DNA of 30,962 bases, taken from CAKSQF01 sp051867925. GTDB lineage: Bacteria; Bacillota; Clostridia; Oscillospirales; CAG-272. The notes beneath the pieces were generated by a model. It was not told the DNA's origin, searched no databases, and saw only the letters and a list, made by a program, of their open reading frames with translations. The stretch's first letter is position 1. Every line of letters starts with the position of its first letter. Below are positions 23,173 through 30,962 of this stretch, piece after piece. The stretch spans positions 1 to 30,962 of the forward strand of contig JBJDZI010000118.1 of NCBI GenBank assembly GCA_051867925.1, read 5' to 3'. Made by a program: the position numbers and the translations under genes.

Positions 23173-24246
23173 ATGATCTACAACGAAATCAGACGGAAAA
23201 CGAAAAAAGTCAAAGTGGGCGAGATTTACGTCGGCGGCGACGCCACCGTAAAGGTTCAGTCCATGACCAATACTGACAGCGAGGATTATGCGGCGACCTA
23301 CGCTCAGATCAAGGCGCTGGAGGCGGCGGGATGCGAGATCATCCGCATGACCGTGCCCACCCGCGAGGCGGCAAACGTGCTGGGGCGGCTGAAAGAATCG
23401 GATATTGCCATTCCCATCGTCGCCGACATCCATTTCGATTACCGTCTCGCCATCGCCGCCGCCGAAGCGGGTGCGGACAAGATCCGCATCAATCCAGGCA
23501 ACATCGGAGACAGCGATCGGGTGAGAGCGGTGGTGAAGACCTGCCGCGCGCGGAATATTCCCATCCGCATTGGTGTCAACAGCGGCTCTCTGGAAAAGGA
23601 CGTGCTGGCAAAGTACGGCGCACCCACGGGGGAAGCACTGGCAGAGAGCGCACTGCAGAATATCGCCGCGCTGGAGCGGTTTGATTTTGACCGGATCATC
23701 GTTGCCATCAAGTCCTCGGACGTGGGACGAATGATCTGCGCCAACGAGATTGTGGCGGCAGCCTGTGACTATCCCATCCATTTGGGGGTCACCGAGGCGG
23801 GAGGAGATAAGATGGGCAGTGTCAAAAGCGCGGTGGGCATCGGCTCACTGCTGACCCGCGGCATCGGCGACACTCTGCGGGTTTCGCTGACCGCCGATCC
23901 CGTTTTGGAGATCGAGCGGGGACGAGCTATTCTGGCGGCACTGGGCATGGATGCCCGCGCCATGGTGAACGTGGTGTCCTGCCCCACCTGCGGACGGACC
24001 AGGATCGATCTGATCGGGCTTGCAAACGCTTTCGAGGCGCGGATGGGATCGCTTCACCCCTCCCGTCCCGTGAAGGTGGCGATTATGGGTTGTATCGTCA
24101 ACGGTCCCGGAGAGGCGAAGGATGCCGACATCGGCATTGCAGGCGGCATCGGCGAAGCGGTGTTGTTCAGACGGGGCGAGATTGTGAGCAAACTTCCGGA
24201 AGGGGAAGTGCTGGACGCACTGGTAGACGAAATTAATCGAATGTAA
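23173..24246 (+). CDS. ispG: 4-hydroxy-3-methylbut-2-enyl diphosphate synthase (IspG/GcpE)
   Basis: 357 residues, the bacterial two-domain form. It reduces MEcPP to HMBPP with a [4Fe-4S] cluster in the MEP pathway. The TIM-barrel part shows VKVQSMTNTDSED, PIVADIHFDYRLA, GADKIRINPGNIG and IRIGVNSGSLEKD. The cluster ligands are Cys270 and Cys273 (SCPTCGRT) and Cys307 (MGCIVNGPGEAKDADIG), with the Glu of that motif. ATG 23173 follows GGAAGAG. Its place between rseP and polC is the common clostridial order, where Bacillus has proS. It shares the pathway with dxr three genes upstream. Confidence 0.98.
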   Translation: MIYNEIRRKTKKVKVGEIYVGGDATVKVQSMTNTDSEDYAATYAQIKALEAAGCEIIRMTVPTREAANVLGRLKESDIAIPIVADIHFDYRLAIAAAEAGADKIRINPGNIGDSDRVRAVVKTCRARNIPIRIGVNSGSLEKDVLAKYGAPTGEALAESALQNIAALERFDFDRIIVAIKSSDVGRMICANEIVAAACDYPIHLGVTEAGGDKMGSVKSAVGIGSLLTRGIGDTLRVSLTADPVLEIERGRAILAALGMDARAMVNVVSCPTCGRTRIDLIGLANAFEARMGSLHPSRPVKVAIMGCIVNGPGEAKDADIGIAGGIGEAVLFRRGEIVSKLPEGEVLDALVDEINRM

Positions 24247-24345
24247 TGCCCGCGGTGCCACGCGGCAAACGATCAACCGCGCGCCTCATGACAATGCTGA
24301 CAAAGCCGGCATCATCGGAAGCCATCCCACGGTTTTAAGTTGCGA

Positions 24346-24382
24346 CCGTCGAGCGGCAGGAATCTGCCCGAAGACTCGACGG
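24346..24382 (+). promoter_or_regulatory. Hairpin upstream of polC
   Basis: CCGTCGAG pairs with CTCGACGG, and inside it GGCAG pairs with CTGCC around GAAT. It ends about 18 bases before the polC ribosome site and is similar in position to the hairpin before ispG. Confidence 0.55.
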
Positions 24383-24410
24383 GATTCAAAAGACAATGAT
24401 GGAGACAACT

Positions 24411-27400
24411 ATGCACATTCTTGATAAATTATCCCGATACACCCCTGACGAGGGGGCGCGGGAGGTCCTCTCCTCGGCAGGGGAGTTTTCGGTTCGCGCG
24501 GATCGGGTGAATCGGATTTTGGAGATCCACGCAAACTTCCCGCGGCTGATTCCCAAAGCGGAGTTGTACCGCATTGAGGCGGAGATCGCCCGTGCCTACG
24601 AGCTTCGGCAGGTGTACATCCTGCCCCGCTATCCTGCGGAGCTGTTTTCTGCTTCCTATCTGCACGAAGTCATCCGCGAGGCGCACCGCATCGGTTACGT
24701 CGCCAGCGGCTTTTTTGACGATTATGTCGTCCGTCGGATGGGTGAGGGCTTCGAGATTGAGATCGGCTTCTCCCAAGGGGGAGTGGATCTGGTCTGCCGC
24801 GCCGAGACCCCCGAGATTCTGTCCGGCATCATCCGCTCGGAGTTCGGGCTGGAGATCCCCGTGAAGATCGTCAAAAGCTCCAAGCCCGACGTGCATTTTG
24901 AGGAATTTCTCACCGCCCGCGAGCAAAAACTGGCGGGACTGCAGGCGGAGTCCGAGGCAAACGCCCGCGCCGCCGCCCAGAAGCGCCGTCAGGCGGAAGA
25001 GGAAAAGAAAAAAGCCGAAGAAGCGGCTTTCGTTCCCCGGGTGGCAACGCTCTACGACGATGCGCCCGAAATGGAGGCGTCCGCCGACGGCAAGGTGATG
25101 AAGATCGGTCACATGACCTTCGATCTTTCCGATCCGCAACCGCTCTACGGCGATCCCTTTGAGATCAAAAAGGTTCTGCCGCTTCGGGATGTTCCCGAAA
25201 ACGCGCGGAATATCTGTCTGCTGGGGCAGGTCAACTCCTATGAATCCCGCGAAAATCGCAACGGCGATAAGCTGATGATGACCATCGGTATCACCGACAA
25301 CGAGTCCTCCATCAACGTAAAACTCACCCTCGATCCGGAGGAGGGGCAGGCGCTGGAGAAGAAGATCACCAAAAGCGGCAGAACCATCAGCCGCGGCATT
25401 TCCAAGGTGGTTACCTTCTACAATATGGTGCTGGCGGTGCAGGGAACGGTGAAGGTGGACAAGTTTGACAACGAGCCTGTGATGAATCCCACCGCTATTC
25501 AGACCGTCGCCAAGATCGAGCGGATGGATGACGCGCCCGAAAAGCGGGTGGAGTTACATATGCACACCAACCTCTCCACCATGGACGCGCTGACCTTCCC
25601 CGAGCAACTGGTGGACACTGCCGACCGCTGGGGCTGGGAGGCGATTGCCGTTACCGACCATGGCAACGTGCAGGCCTATCCGCTTCTGAAAGATCTGGTG
25701 GCAAAGAAGGATCTGAAAATTCTCTACGGTATGGAGGCTTACTACGTGGACGACCGCGCCCGCGCCGTTTACGGCGACTGCCACGTCCGTTTTGCCGAAG
25801 ACGAGATGTGTGTCTTCGATATCGAGACTACCGGTCTGTCCGCCGCCACCTGCAAGATCACCGAGATCGGTGCGGTACTGGTGAAGGACGGGGAGGTTAT
25901 CGACACCTTTAATACCTTCGCGGATCCCGGCTGTCCCATCCCCGAGGAGATCGTGCAACTCACCGGTATTACCGACGAGATGGTGCAGGGCGCGCCCTCC
26001 CAGAAAGAGGCGGTGGAGGCGTTCTTGGCATTTGCGGGTGACAGATTGCTGATCGCTCACAACGCCGGCTTCGACACCGGCTTCATTCGCCGCGCCTGCG
26101 AGGACAATGGACTGAATTTCCCAAACCCGTACATGGATACCGTGGCGCTGTCCCGTTACGTCAATCCCGAACTGAAAAAGCACAAGTTGGACTCCCTTGC
26201 CGAATACTTCAAGTTGGGTGGGTTCAATCACCACCGCGCCTCCGACGACGCCGAAATGCTGGCGGCGATCTTCTTCAAGATGGCAGAAAAACTCCGCTCC
26301 GAGGGCGTGTACAATGTGGACGAGATGAACCGCGCTATGTCCGATAAGGCGGATCCGCTGAAACTGAAATCCTACCACATGATCCTCATCGCAAAGGATT
26401 ACGTGGGGCTGAAAAATCTGTATAAACTGGTCTCCGGTTCTTACCTCGACTGCTTCCACCGCGTGCCGCGGATCACCCGATCGGCGTTGGACGAGCATCG
26501 GGAAGGTCTGTTGGTGGGTTCTGCCTGCGAGGCGGGCGAACTGTTCCACGCCATTTTAGAGGGCAAAGCCCAAGCCGCCGTGGAGGAGATTGCTTCCTAC
26601 TACGACTATCTGGAGATCCAGCCCATCTGCAACAACCGCTTCCTCATCGCCAACGGCACGGTTGCCGATGACGAGGGACTGAGAGAACTCAACCGCAAGA
26701 TCGTGGCGCTGGGCGACAAACTGGGCATCCCGGTCTGCGCTACCTGCGACTCCCATTTTGTCAACCAAGAAGACGAGATCTTCCGAAAAATCCTCCTGAA
26801 AGGCATGAAATTTGCCGACGGTGACAAGGACGTGGGGCTGTATCTGCGAACCACCGGCGAAATGCTGGAGGAGTTCGCTTATCTCGGCGAGGAAAAGGCT
26901 TACGAAGTTGTGGTAACCAACACCCGCGCCATCGCCGCATCGGTAGAGAAGATCAAACCCATCCCCGACGGCTCCTTCACGCCTAAAATGGATGGCGCAG
27001 AGGAGGACCTGCAACGGCTTTGCTGGGAGCGCGCCGCCGATTGGTACGGCTTTCAGGGCAAGATCCCCGAGATCGTCTCTGCGCGGCTGGAGAGGGAACT
27101 GAAGTCCATCATAGAAAACGGCTTTGCGGTGCTGTACATGATCGCCCAAAAGCTGGTGTGGTACTCCGAGTCCCAAGGCTATCTGGTAGGTTCGCGAGGT
27201 TCGGTAGGCTCCTCCTTCGTGGCTTCCATGGCTGGCATTTCGGAGGTCAACCCTCTGCCACCCCATTACCGTTGCCCCAAATGCAAATGGAGCCGCTTTG
27301 TCACCGACGGCAGTGTAGGTTCGGGCTTCGACCTGCCTGATGATTACTGCCCCGAGTGCGGCGAAAAACTGATCCCCGACGGACATGACATCCCCTTTGA

Positions 27401-28865
27401 GACCTTCCTGGGCTTCTACGGCGACAAATCCCCCGATATCGACCTGAATTTCTCGGGCGAGGTGCAAGGCAGAGTCCATAAATACACCGAAGAACTCTTC
27501 GGCACCGAGAACGTCTTCCGCGCAGGTACGCTGGGTACGCTGGCATCCAAGACCGCCTACGGCTATGTGATGAAGTATCTGGAGGAAAAGCACATCTCAG
27601 TGAATCGTGCCGAGGTCAACCGTCTGGTGAACGGATGCGTTGGCGTCAAGCGCACCACGGGTCAGCATCCCGGCGGCATCGTGGTCATTCCCAAGGAATA
27701 CTCCATCTACGATTTCACCCCCGTTCAGCATCCCGCCGATGACCCGAACTCCGATATCATCACCACCCACTTTCCCTTCGCCTATCTGCATGACACCATT
27801 CTGAAGCTGGACGAGCTGGGACACGATATGCCTACCAAATACAAGTGGCTGGAGAAGTATTCGGGACTGTCGGTTATGGACGTTCCCATGAACGATCCCT
27901 CCATTTACGAACTGTTCCAGTCGGTGAAGCCCTTGGGGCTGAAACCCGGGGACATCGACTGCAACGTGGGAACCTGGGGACTGCCCGAGTTCGGCACGCG
28001 CTTCGTGCAGAAGATGCTGGAGGAAGCAAAACCTCGCACCTTCGCCGACCTTCTGCAGATCTCCGGTCTGTCTCACGGCACAGACGTCTGGACGGGCAAC
28101 GCTCAGGATCTGATCGCCAGCGGTACCTGCACCATTTCCGAGGTGGTGGGAACGAGAGATTCCATCATGCTGACGCTGATCCGCTACGGCGTGGACAACG
28201 CACTGTCCTTCAAGATCATGGAAAGCGTGCGAAAGGGTAAGGGTCTGACTCCCGAATGGGAAGCGGAGATGCGCGCCCACGACGTGCCCGACTGGTACAT
28301 CGGTTCCTGTAAAAAGATCAAATATATGTTCCCCAAAGCCCACGCAGCGGCGTATAATATGTCAGCTATCCGTTTGGCGTGGTTCAAGATTCATCGTCCC
28401 ATGGAATTTTACGCCGCATTTCTGACCGTTGCTCCCGGCGGCTTTGACGCCTCCATTGTAGGACGCGGGCGCAAAGCGGTGAAGGAAGCCATGGACGAGA
28501 TCGACCAAAAGACCAAAGACAAGACTGCTACCGCCAAGGATGCCGACACGCTGACCACGCTCCAATTGGTAGACGAGAGCATGGCGCGGGGCGTGCGTTA
28601 TCTTCCCATCGACCTGTACAAATCGGGCGCAAGAGAGTTCCTGCCCGAGGACGGCAAGATCCGTATGCCCTTTAACTCCCTGCCCGGACTGGGAGACGCG
28701 GCGGCGGAAAAGATCGTCTCGGCAAGAGCGGAAGGAGAGTTCTTCTCCCGCGAGGAACTGCAACAGCGGGCAGGTCTGTCCAAGGCGATCATCCAACTGC
28801 TCTCTGACAATCACGTTCTGGACGGACTGTCGGATACCAATCAGATTTCGCTGTTTTATGAATAA
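24411..28865 (+). CDS. polC: DNA polymerase III alpha subunit, PolC type
   Basis: About 1484 residues, in the PolC size range. It is the main replicase of Bacillota. Order of domains: N-terminal tau-interacting region with a charged Ala/Lys/Glu linker (about 190-215), OB fold (about 270-375), PHP domain first part (VELHMHTNLSTMDAL, about 383), inserted DEDDh proofreading exonuclease (VFDIETTG about 467-474, then AHNAGFD and HRASDDAEM), the rest of PHP, a zinc knuckle CPKC...CPEC (about 955-985), and the palm with PDIDLNFSGEVQ (about 1008-1020). The end TNQISLFYE is a clamp-binding QxxLF-type peptide. ATG 24411 is chosen for GGAG 6 bases upstream; 24396 and 24399 are alternatives. Confidence 0.98.
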   Translation: MHILDKLSRYTPDEGAREVLSSAGEFSVRADRVNRILEIHANFPRLIPKAELYRIEAEIARAYELRQVYILPRYPAELFSASYLHEVIREAHRIGYVASGFFDDYVVRRMGEGFEIEIGFSQGGVDLVCRAETPEILSGIIRSEFGLEIPVKIVKSSKPDVHFEEFLTAREQKLAGLQAESEANARAAAQKRRQAEEEKKKAEEAAFVPRVATLYDDAPEMEASADGKVMKIGHMTFDLSDPQPLYGDPFEIKKVLPLRDVPENARNICLLGQVNSYESRENRNGDKLMMTIGITDNESSINVKLTLDPEEGQALEKKITKSGRTISRGISKVVTFYNMVLAVQGTVKVDKFDNEPVMNPTAIQTVAKIERMDDAPEKRVELHMHTNLSTMDALTFPEQLVDTADRWGWEAIAVTDHGNVQAYPLLKDLVAKKDLKILYGMEAYYVDDRARAVYGDCHVRFAEDEMCVFDIETTGLSAATCKITEIGAVLVKDGEVIDTFNTFADPGCPIPEEIVQLTGITDEMVQGAPSQKEAVEAFLAFAGDRLLIAHNAGFDTGFIRRACEDNGLNFPNPYMDTVALSRYVNPELKKHKLDSLAEYFKLGGFNHHRASDDAEMLAAIFFKMAEKLRSEGVYNVDEMNRAMSDKADPLKLKSYHMILIAKDYVGLKNLYKLVSGSYLDCFHRVPRITRSALDEHREGLLVGSACEAGELFHAILEGKAQAAVEEIASYYDYLEIQPICNNRFLIANGTVADDEGLRELNRKIVALGDKLGIPVCATCDSHFVNQEDEIFRKILLKGMKFADGDKDVGLYLRTTGEMLEEFAYLGEEKAYEVVVTNTRAIAASVEKIKPIPDGSFTPKMDGAEEDLQRLCWERAADWYGFQGKIPEIVSARLERELKSIIENGFAVLYMIAQKLVWYSESQGYLVGSRGSVGSSFVASMAGISEVNPLPPHYRCPKCKWSRFVTDGSVGSGFDLPDDYCPECGEKLIPDGHDIPFETFLGFYGDKSPDIDLNFSGEVQGRVHKYTEELFGTENVFRAGTLGTLASKTAYGYVMKYLEEKHISVNRAEVNRLVNGCVGVKRTTGQHPGGIVVIPKEYSIYDFTPVQHPADDPNSDIITTHFPFAYLHDTILKLDELGHDMPTKYKWLEKYSGLSVMDVPMNDPSIYELFQSVKPLGLKPGDIDCNVGTWGLPEFGTRFVQKMLEEAKPRTFADLLQISGLSHGTDVWTGNAQDLIASGTCTISEVVGTRDSIMLTLIRYGVDNALSFKIMESVRKGKGLTPEWEAEMRAHDVPDWYIGSCKKIKYMFPKAHAAAYNMSAIRLAWFKIHRPMEFYAAFLTVAPGGFDASIVGRGRKAVKEAMDEIDQKTKDKTATAKDADTLTTLQLVDESMARGVRYLPIDLYKSGAREFLPEDGKIRMPFNSLPGLGDAAAEKIVSARAEGEFFSREELQQRAGLSKAIIQLLSDNHVLDGLSDTNQISLFYE

Positions 28866-28928
28866 CCCCCCAAAACCATTGAAAAGTCCGCCGAATACTC
28901 GTCGGGCAGAGAAAGAAAGAGGATCGCT

Positions 28929-29258
28929 ATGCTGTTTCCCATGGAACTAAAACTGATGTCCCTGATTTGGGAAAATTCGCCCGTGACGGCGGCGCATCTT
29001 GCCCGCCTTGCCAACGATCGGATCGGCTGGAAACGGACGACGACCTATACCGTGGTGGCGCGCCTTTGCGAGCGGGGGATTCTGGAGCGGCAGGATAAGC
29101 TGGTCCGTCCTCTCCTCAGCCGCCGGCAGGCAGAGGAAGAGGCGGTGCGGAGCGTTCTTGCCGACTGTTTCGGCGGCGAGCGGGAGCGTTTGGAAGCGGC
29201 ACTGGATCGCATTTCCTCCAAAGACAGCAAAGCCCTTGACAAATCTTCCGAAGCATGA
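28929..29258 (+). CDS. BlaI/MecI/CopY family transcriptional regulator
   Basis: 109 residues, shorter than BlaI/MecI (about 125). The winged-helix N-terminus fits the family: ELKLMSLIWENSPVTAAHLA, then WKRTTTYTVVARLCERG and ILERQDKLVRPLLSR. The C-terminal dimerisation and cleavage region is short (EAVRSVLADCFGGERERLEAAL). Such repressors usually control beta-lactamase, PBP2a or copper-export genes and are paired with a BlaR1/MecR1 protease sensor, but no partner is visible here. AGAGG precedes the ATG at 28929. It follows polC after 63 bases and may be its last co-transcribed gene. Confidence 0.85.
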   Translation: MLFPMELKLMSLIWENSPVTAAHLARLANDRIGWKRTTTYTVVARLCERGILERQDKLVRPLLSRRQAEEEAVRSVLADCFGGERERLEAALDRISSKDSKALDKSSEA

Positions 29259-29264
29259 TAGAAT
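29236..29264 (+). promoter_or_regulatory. Strong promoter overlapping the 3' end of the BlaI-like gene
   Basis: A perfect TTGACA and TAGAAT with exactly 17 bases between. The -35 lies inside the last codons of the regulator gene and the -10 begins on the base after its stop codon. It drives the membrane protein gene that starts at 29301. Confidence 0.85.
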
Positions 29265-29300
29265 AAGATATCATTTTATATTCAGACAGGAGACCTTTTG

Positions 29301-29957
29301 ATGAACGCTCCCCCTCAATCCAATGATTTGCTTCGTGCAAAGTATCAGAAAAACCAGGCGACCGGCAGAGTCTCTCTGATTGCCATCGTCATTGCCACCA
29401 TTGTATCTATGCTGACGCTGGCGGTGGGAAATTTCTATTTCGTTTTCTCAGCGTATCTGCCCTTTTCCTACTTCACCGAAGGCTGGTTCGGCTGGCAGAT
29501 TGCCAACGGTACCTATGCGTATATGGACGAGCTGTCTGCGGACGTGGTTACCTATTACACAGATCTTGGTAACTTTGGTCTGATTTTAGGCATCGTAGTG
29601 ACCTTGATCGGCGTATTGGGCTATTTCATCTGCTGGTTGCTTTCCAAAAAGCACCCTGTTGCCCTTACCGTCGGTGCTGTGTTCTTTGCCATCGACTGCG
29701 CGGTGCTTTTGCTGGATGTTTTCACCACGGGAGATATTTCCATGCTCCTCGACATTCTCTTGCACGCGTATATTATGTACACCCTGATCGCCGCCGTGAT
29801 GGCAAACAGAAAGTTGAAGAAACTCCCCGCGCCCGCGCTCCCCATCGAGGGGGAGGCGACCGCGGTAACCGAAGCAACCACGGCAACCGAGGCAAGGGAG
29901 ATCCCTACCGCAGGCTACCTGTCTCAGGATCAGAATGACTCATCGGAGCAAAACTGA
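29301..29957 (+). CDS. Four-pass membrane protein of unknown function
   Basis: 218 residues. A polar N-terminus is followed by four hydrophobic segments (about 25-52, 90-115, 121-142 and 148-168) and a charged tail rich in Ala/Thr/Glu (TAVTEATTATEAREIP). The loop between helices one and two is outside and aromatic (YFTEGWFGWQIANG). No family motif is recognised. ATG 29301 follows GGAG 8 bases away; the frame also has a TTG at 29298. It shares the promoter at 29236 with the DUF3737 gene, which starts 2 bases after its stop. Confidence 0.7.
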   Translation: MNAPPQSNDLLRAKYQKNQATGRVSLIAIVIATIVSMLTLAVGNFYFVFSAYLPFSYFTEGWFGWQIANGTYAYMDELSADVVTYYTDLGNFGLILGIVVTLIGVLGYFICWLLSKKHPVALTVGAVFFAIDCAVLLLDVFTTGDISMLLDILLHAYIMYTLIAAVMANRKLKKLPAPALPIEGEATAVTEATTATEAREIPTAGYLSQDQNDSSEQN

Positions 29958-29959
29958 AC

Positions 29960-30823
29960 ATGAATCGAACCAAAATCAGCGGGCAGGTCTTCGACGAAGA
30001 GCGTGCCCTGTATAATCTTACCCACGGCGATGTGGAACACTGCACCTTTGCAGGTCCTGCCGACGGCGAGTCAGTGCTGAAGGAAGCACGGGACGTGACC
30101 GTGAAGGATTGCGGCTTTTCTCTGCGCTATCCCCTCTGGCATGCCAAAAAATTCGTGATGGAGCATTGCACCATGGACGAGCTGACCCGCGCGCCCATCT
30201 GGTACGCCGAGGACGGCGTGATCGCCGATTGTGACATTTCGGGCGTGAAATGCCTGCGGGAATGCGATCGGATGCGGGTGGTGCACTCTACCGTGAACTC
30301 CCCCGAGTTCGGTTGGCGGTGCCGCGGTCTGACCATCGAAGACTCTGCCATGGATGCGGTCTACTATCTCTTTGAGAGCCGCGACGTGGAGATCACGCGG
30401 CTGAAAATGACCGGCAAGTATTCCTTCCAATACATCCAAAATCTGCACATCACCGACTCTGATCTGGACACCAAGGATGCCTTCTGGCACACCAAAAACG
30501 CGCTGGTGGAGCGCTGTGTGCTGAAGGGCGAGTATCTGGGCTGGTATTCCGAGGGGTTGACCTTGGTGGACTGCACCATCATCGGCACCCAACCGCTGTG
30601 TTATTGCAAGGATCTGAAACTGATCAACTGCAAAATGATCGATTGTGATCTGTCTTTCGAGAACTCCCACGTGGTCGCCGACATCGTTGGCGAGGTCACC
30701 TCGGTGAAGAATCCCCTGTCCGGGCGGATCGTCGCCGACGGCTACGGCGAGATCATCCTCGAAGGCAACGTCGCCGAAGAAGGCTACGCCATCAACTGCG
30801 CCGTGGAAGTCAGGAAGATTTGA
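29960..30823 (+). CDS. DUF3737 family protein (right-handed beta-helix-like)
   Basis: 287 residues, normal size for the family. The protein consists of repeating strand-turn units with regular Cys/Asp and aromatic positions (VEHCTFAGPADGESVLKEAR, VKDCGFSLRYPLWHAKKF, MEHCTMDELTRAPIWYAE, ADCDISGVKCLRECDR and so on), which suits a pectate-lyase-type beta-helix. The family is common in gut Bacillota and Bacteroidota, is cytoplasmic by lack of a signal peptide, and has no known function. Start at 29960 follows GGAG in the preceding gene's end. Confidence 0.9.
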   Translation: MNRTKISGQVFDEERALYNLTHGDVEHCTFAGPADGESVLKEARDVTVKDCGFSLRYPLWHAKKFVMEHCTMDELTRAPIWYAEDGVIADCDISGVKCLRECDRMRVVHSTVNSPEFGWRCRGLTIEDSAMDAVYYLFESRDVEITRLKMTGKYSFQYIQNLHITDSDLDTKDAFWHTKNALVERCVLKGEYLGWYSEGLTLVDCTIIGTQPLCYCKDLKLINCKMIDCDLSFENSHVVADIVGEVTSVKNPLSGRIVADGYGEIILEGNVAEEGYAINCAVEVRKI

Positions 30824-30856
30824 TTATAATGGGGGCTTCCCCCCCCAAAAAAACTA

Positions 30857-30886
30857 CCAAGAACCTTTTTGTAAAAAGGTTCTTGG
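30857..30886 (+). terminator. Hairpin terminator and repeat copy after the DUF3737 gene
   Basis: CCAAGAACCTTTTT pairs perfectly with AAAAAGGTTCTTGG over a GT centre. The stem is followed by AACTCCAAAAACTTTTG, the same order of elements as in the repeat at 21404-21463. The T-rich arm and position 33 bases after a stop codon support termination. Confidence 0.7.
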
Positions 30887-30906
30887 AACTCCAAAAACTT
30901 TTGAAA

Positions 30907-30958
30907 AGGGCGGCAAATCCTTGCCGCCCGCAGACTGTCGATAAACTACAAATTTAGA
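30907..30958. repeat. 52-nt hairpin-bearing dispersed repeat, copy 2
   Basis: It begins GGGCGGCAA-ATCC-TTGCCGCCC and continues TGTCGATAAACTACAAATTT. It matches the copy at 9273-9324 at 47 of 52 positions. It lies at the end of the window, so its full extent is unknown. Confidence 0.85.
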
Positions 30959-30962
30959 GTGC

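Overview
The window looks like a chromosomal segment of an endospore-forming Bacillota, most likely class Clostridia (possibly Oscillospirales-like; the genus cannot be fixed). Grounds: a PolC-type replicase, SpoIVA and a YlmC/YmxH sporulation protein, GGAGG-type ribosome binding sites, sigma-A type promoters, and the order rpsB-tsf-pyrH-frr-uppS-cdsA-dxr-rseP-ispG-polC, which is standard for this group. From about 7.2 kb onward the DNA is visibly GC-rich with GC-rich third positions. The first 6.5 kb is visibly more AT-rich with different codon habits and looks horizontally acquired.

Region 1 (1-6464, all +): a tightly packed eight-gene accessory cassette. It starts with an ABC exporter of the MacB/Lol type (a permease cut by the window edge, a second permease, an ATPase). 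Two proteins with small-residue hydrophobic segments follow, then three soluble proteins of poorly characterised families, one with an N-terminal domain I believe is DUF7662. No replication, mobilisation or integrase gene is visible, but the cassette ends in two terminators and an ordered array of mini-hairpins separated by the heptamer ACTTCAC. A short HAD-phosphatase remnant lies beyond the array. This is the best candidate for an undescribed system.

Region 2 (7168-14601, all -): a bidirectional terminator closes the junction. Then come ymxH-like and spoIVA sporulation genes, a glycine-rich two-pass membrane protein, a lipoprotein with a jelly-roll-like C-terminus, and three tandem family 2 glycosyltransferases in one operon driven by a clear promoter.

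Region 3 (14757-28865, +): divergent from the glycosyltransferases is the translation/lipid/isoprenoid cluster. rpsB-tsf has its own promoter and terminator. pyrH restarts from a second promoter and is followed by frr, uppS, cdsA, dxr, rseP, ispG and polC. The genes link ribosome function, UMP supply, phospholipid and undecaprenyl precursors, the MEP pathway, regulated membrane proteolysis and DNA replication. Several spacers here hold a hairpin just upstream of the next gene.

Region 4 (28929-30962, +): a short BlaI/MecI-type regulator without a visible BlaR partner, a four-pass membrane protein whose promoter overlaps the end of the regulator gene, and a DUF3737 beta-helix protein. The window ends in a terminator hairpin plus a 52-nt element that also occurs at 9273. 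Short hairpin-bearing repeats are scattered through most long intergenic gaps of the core region.
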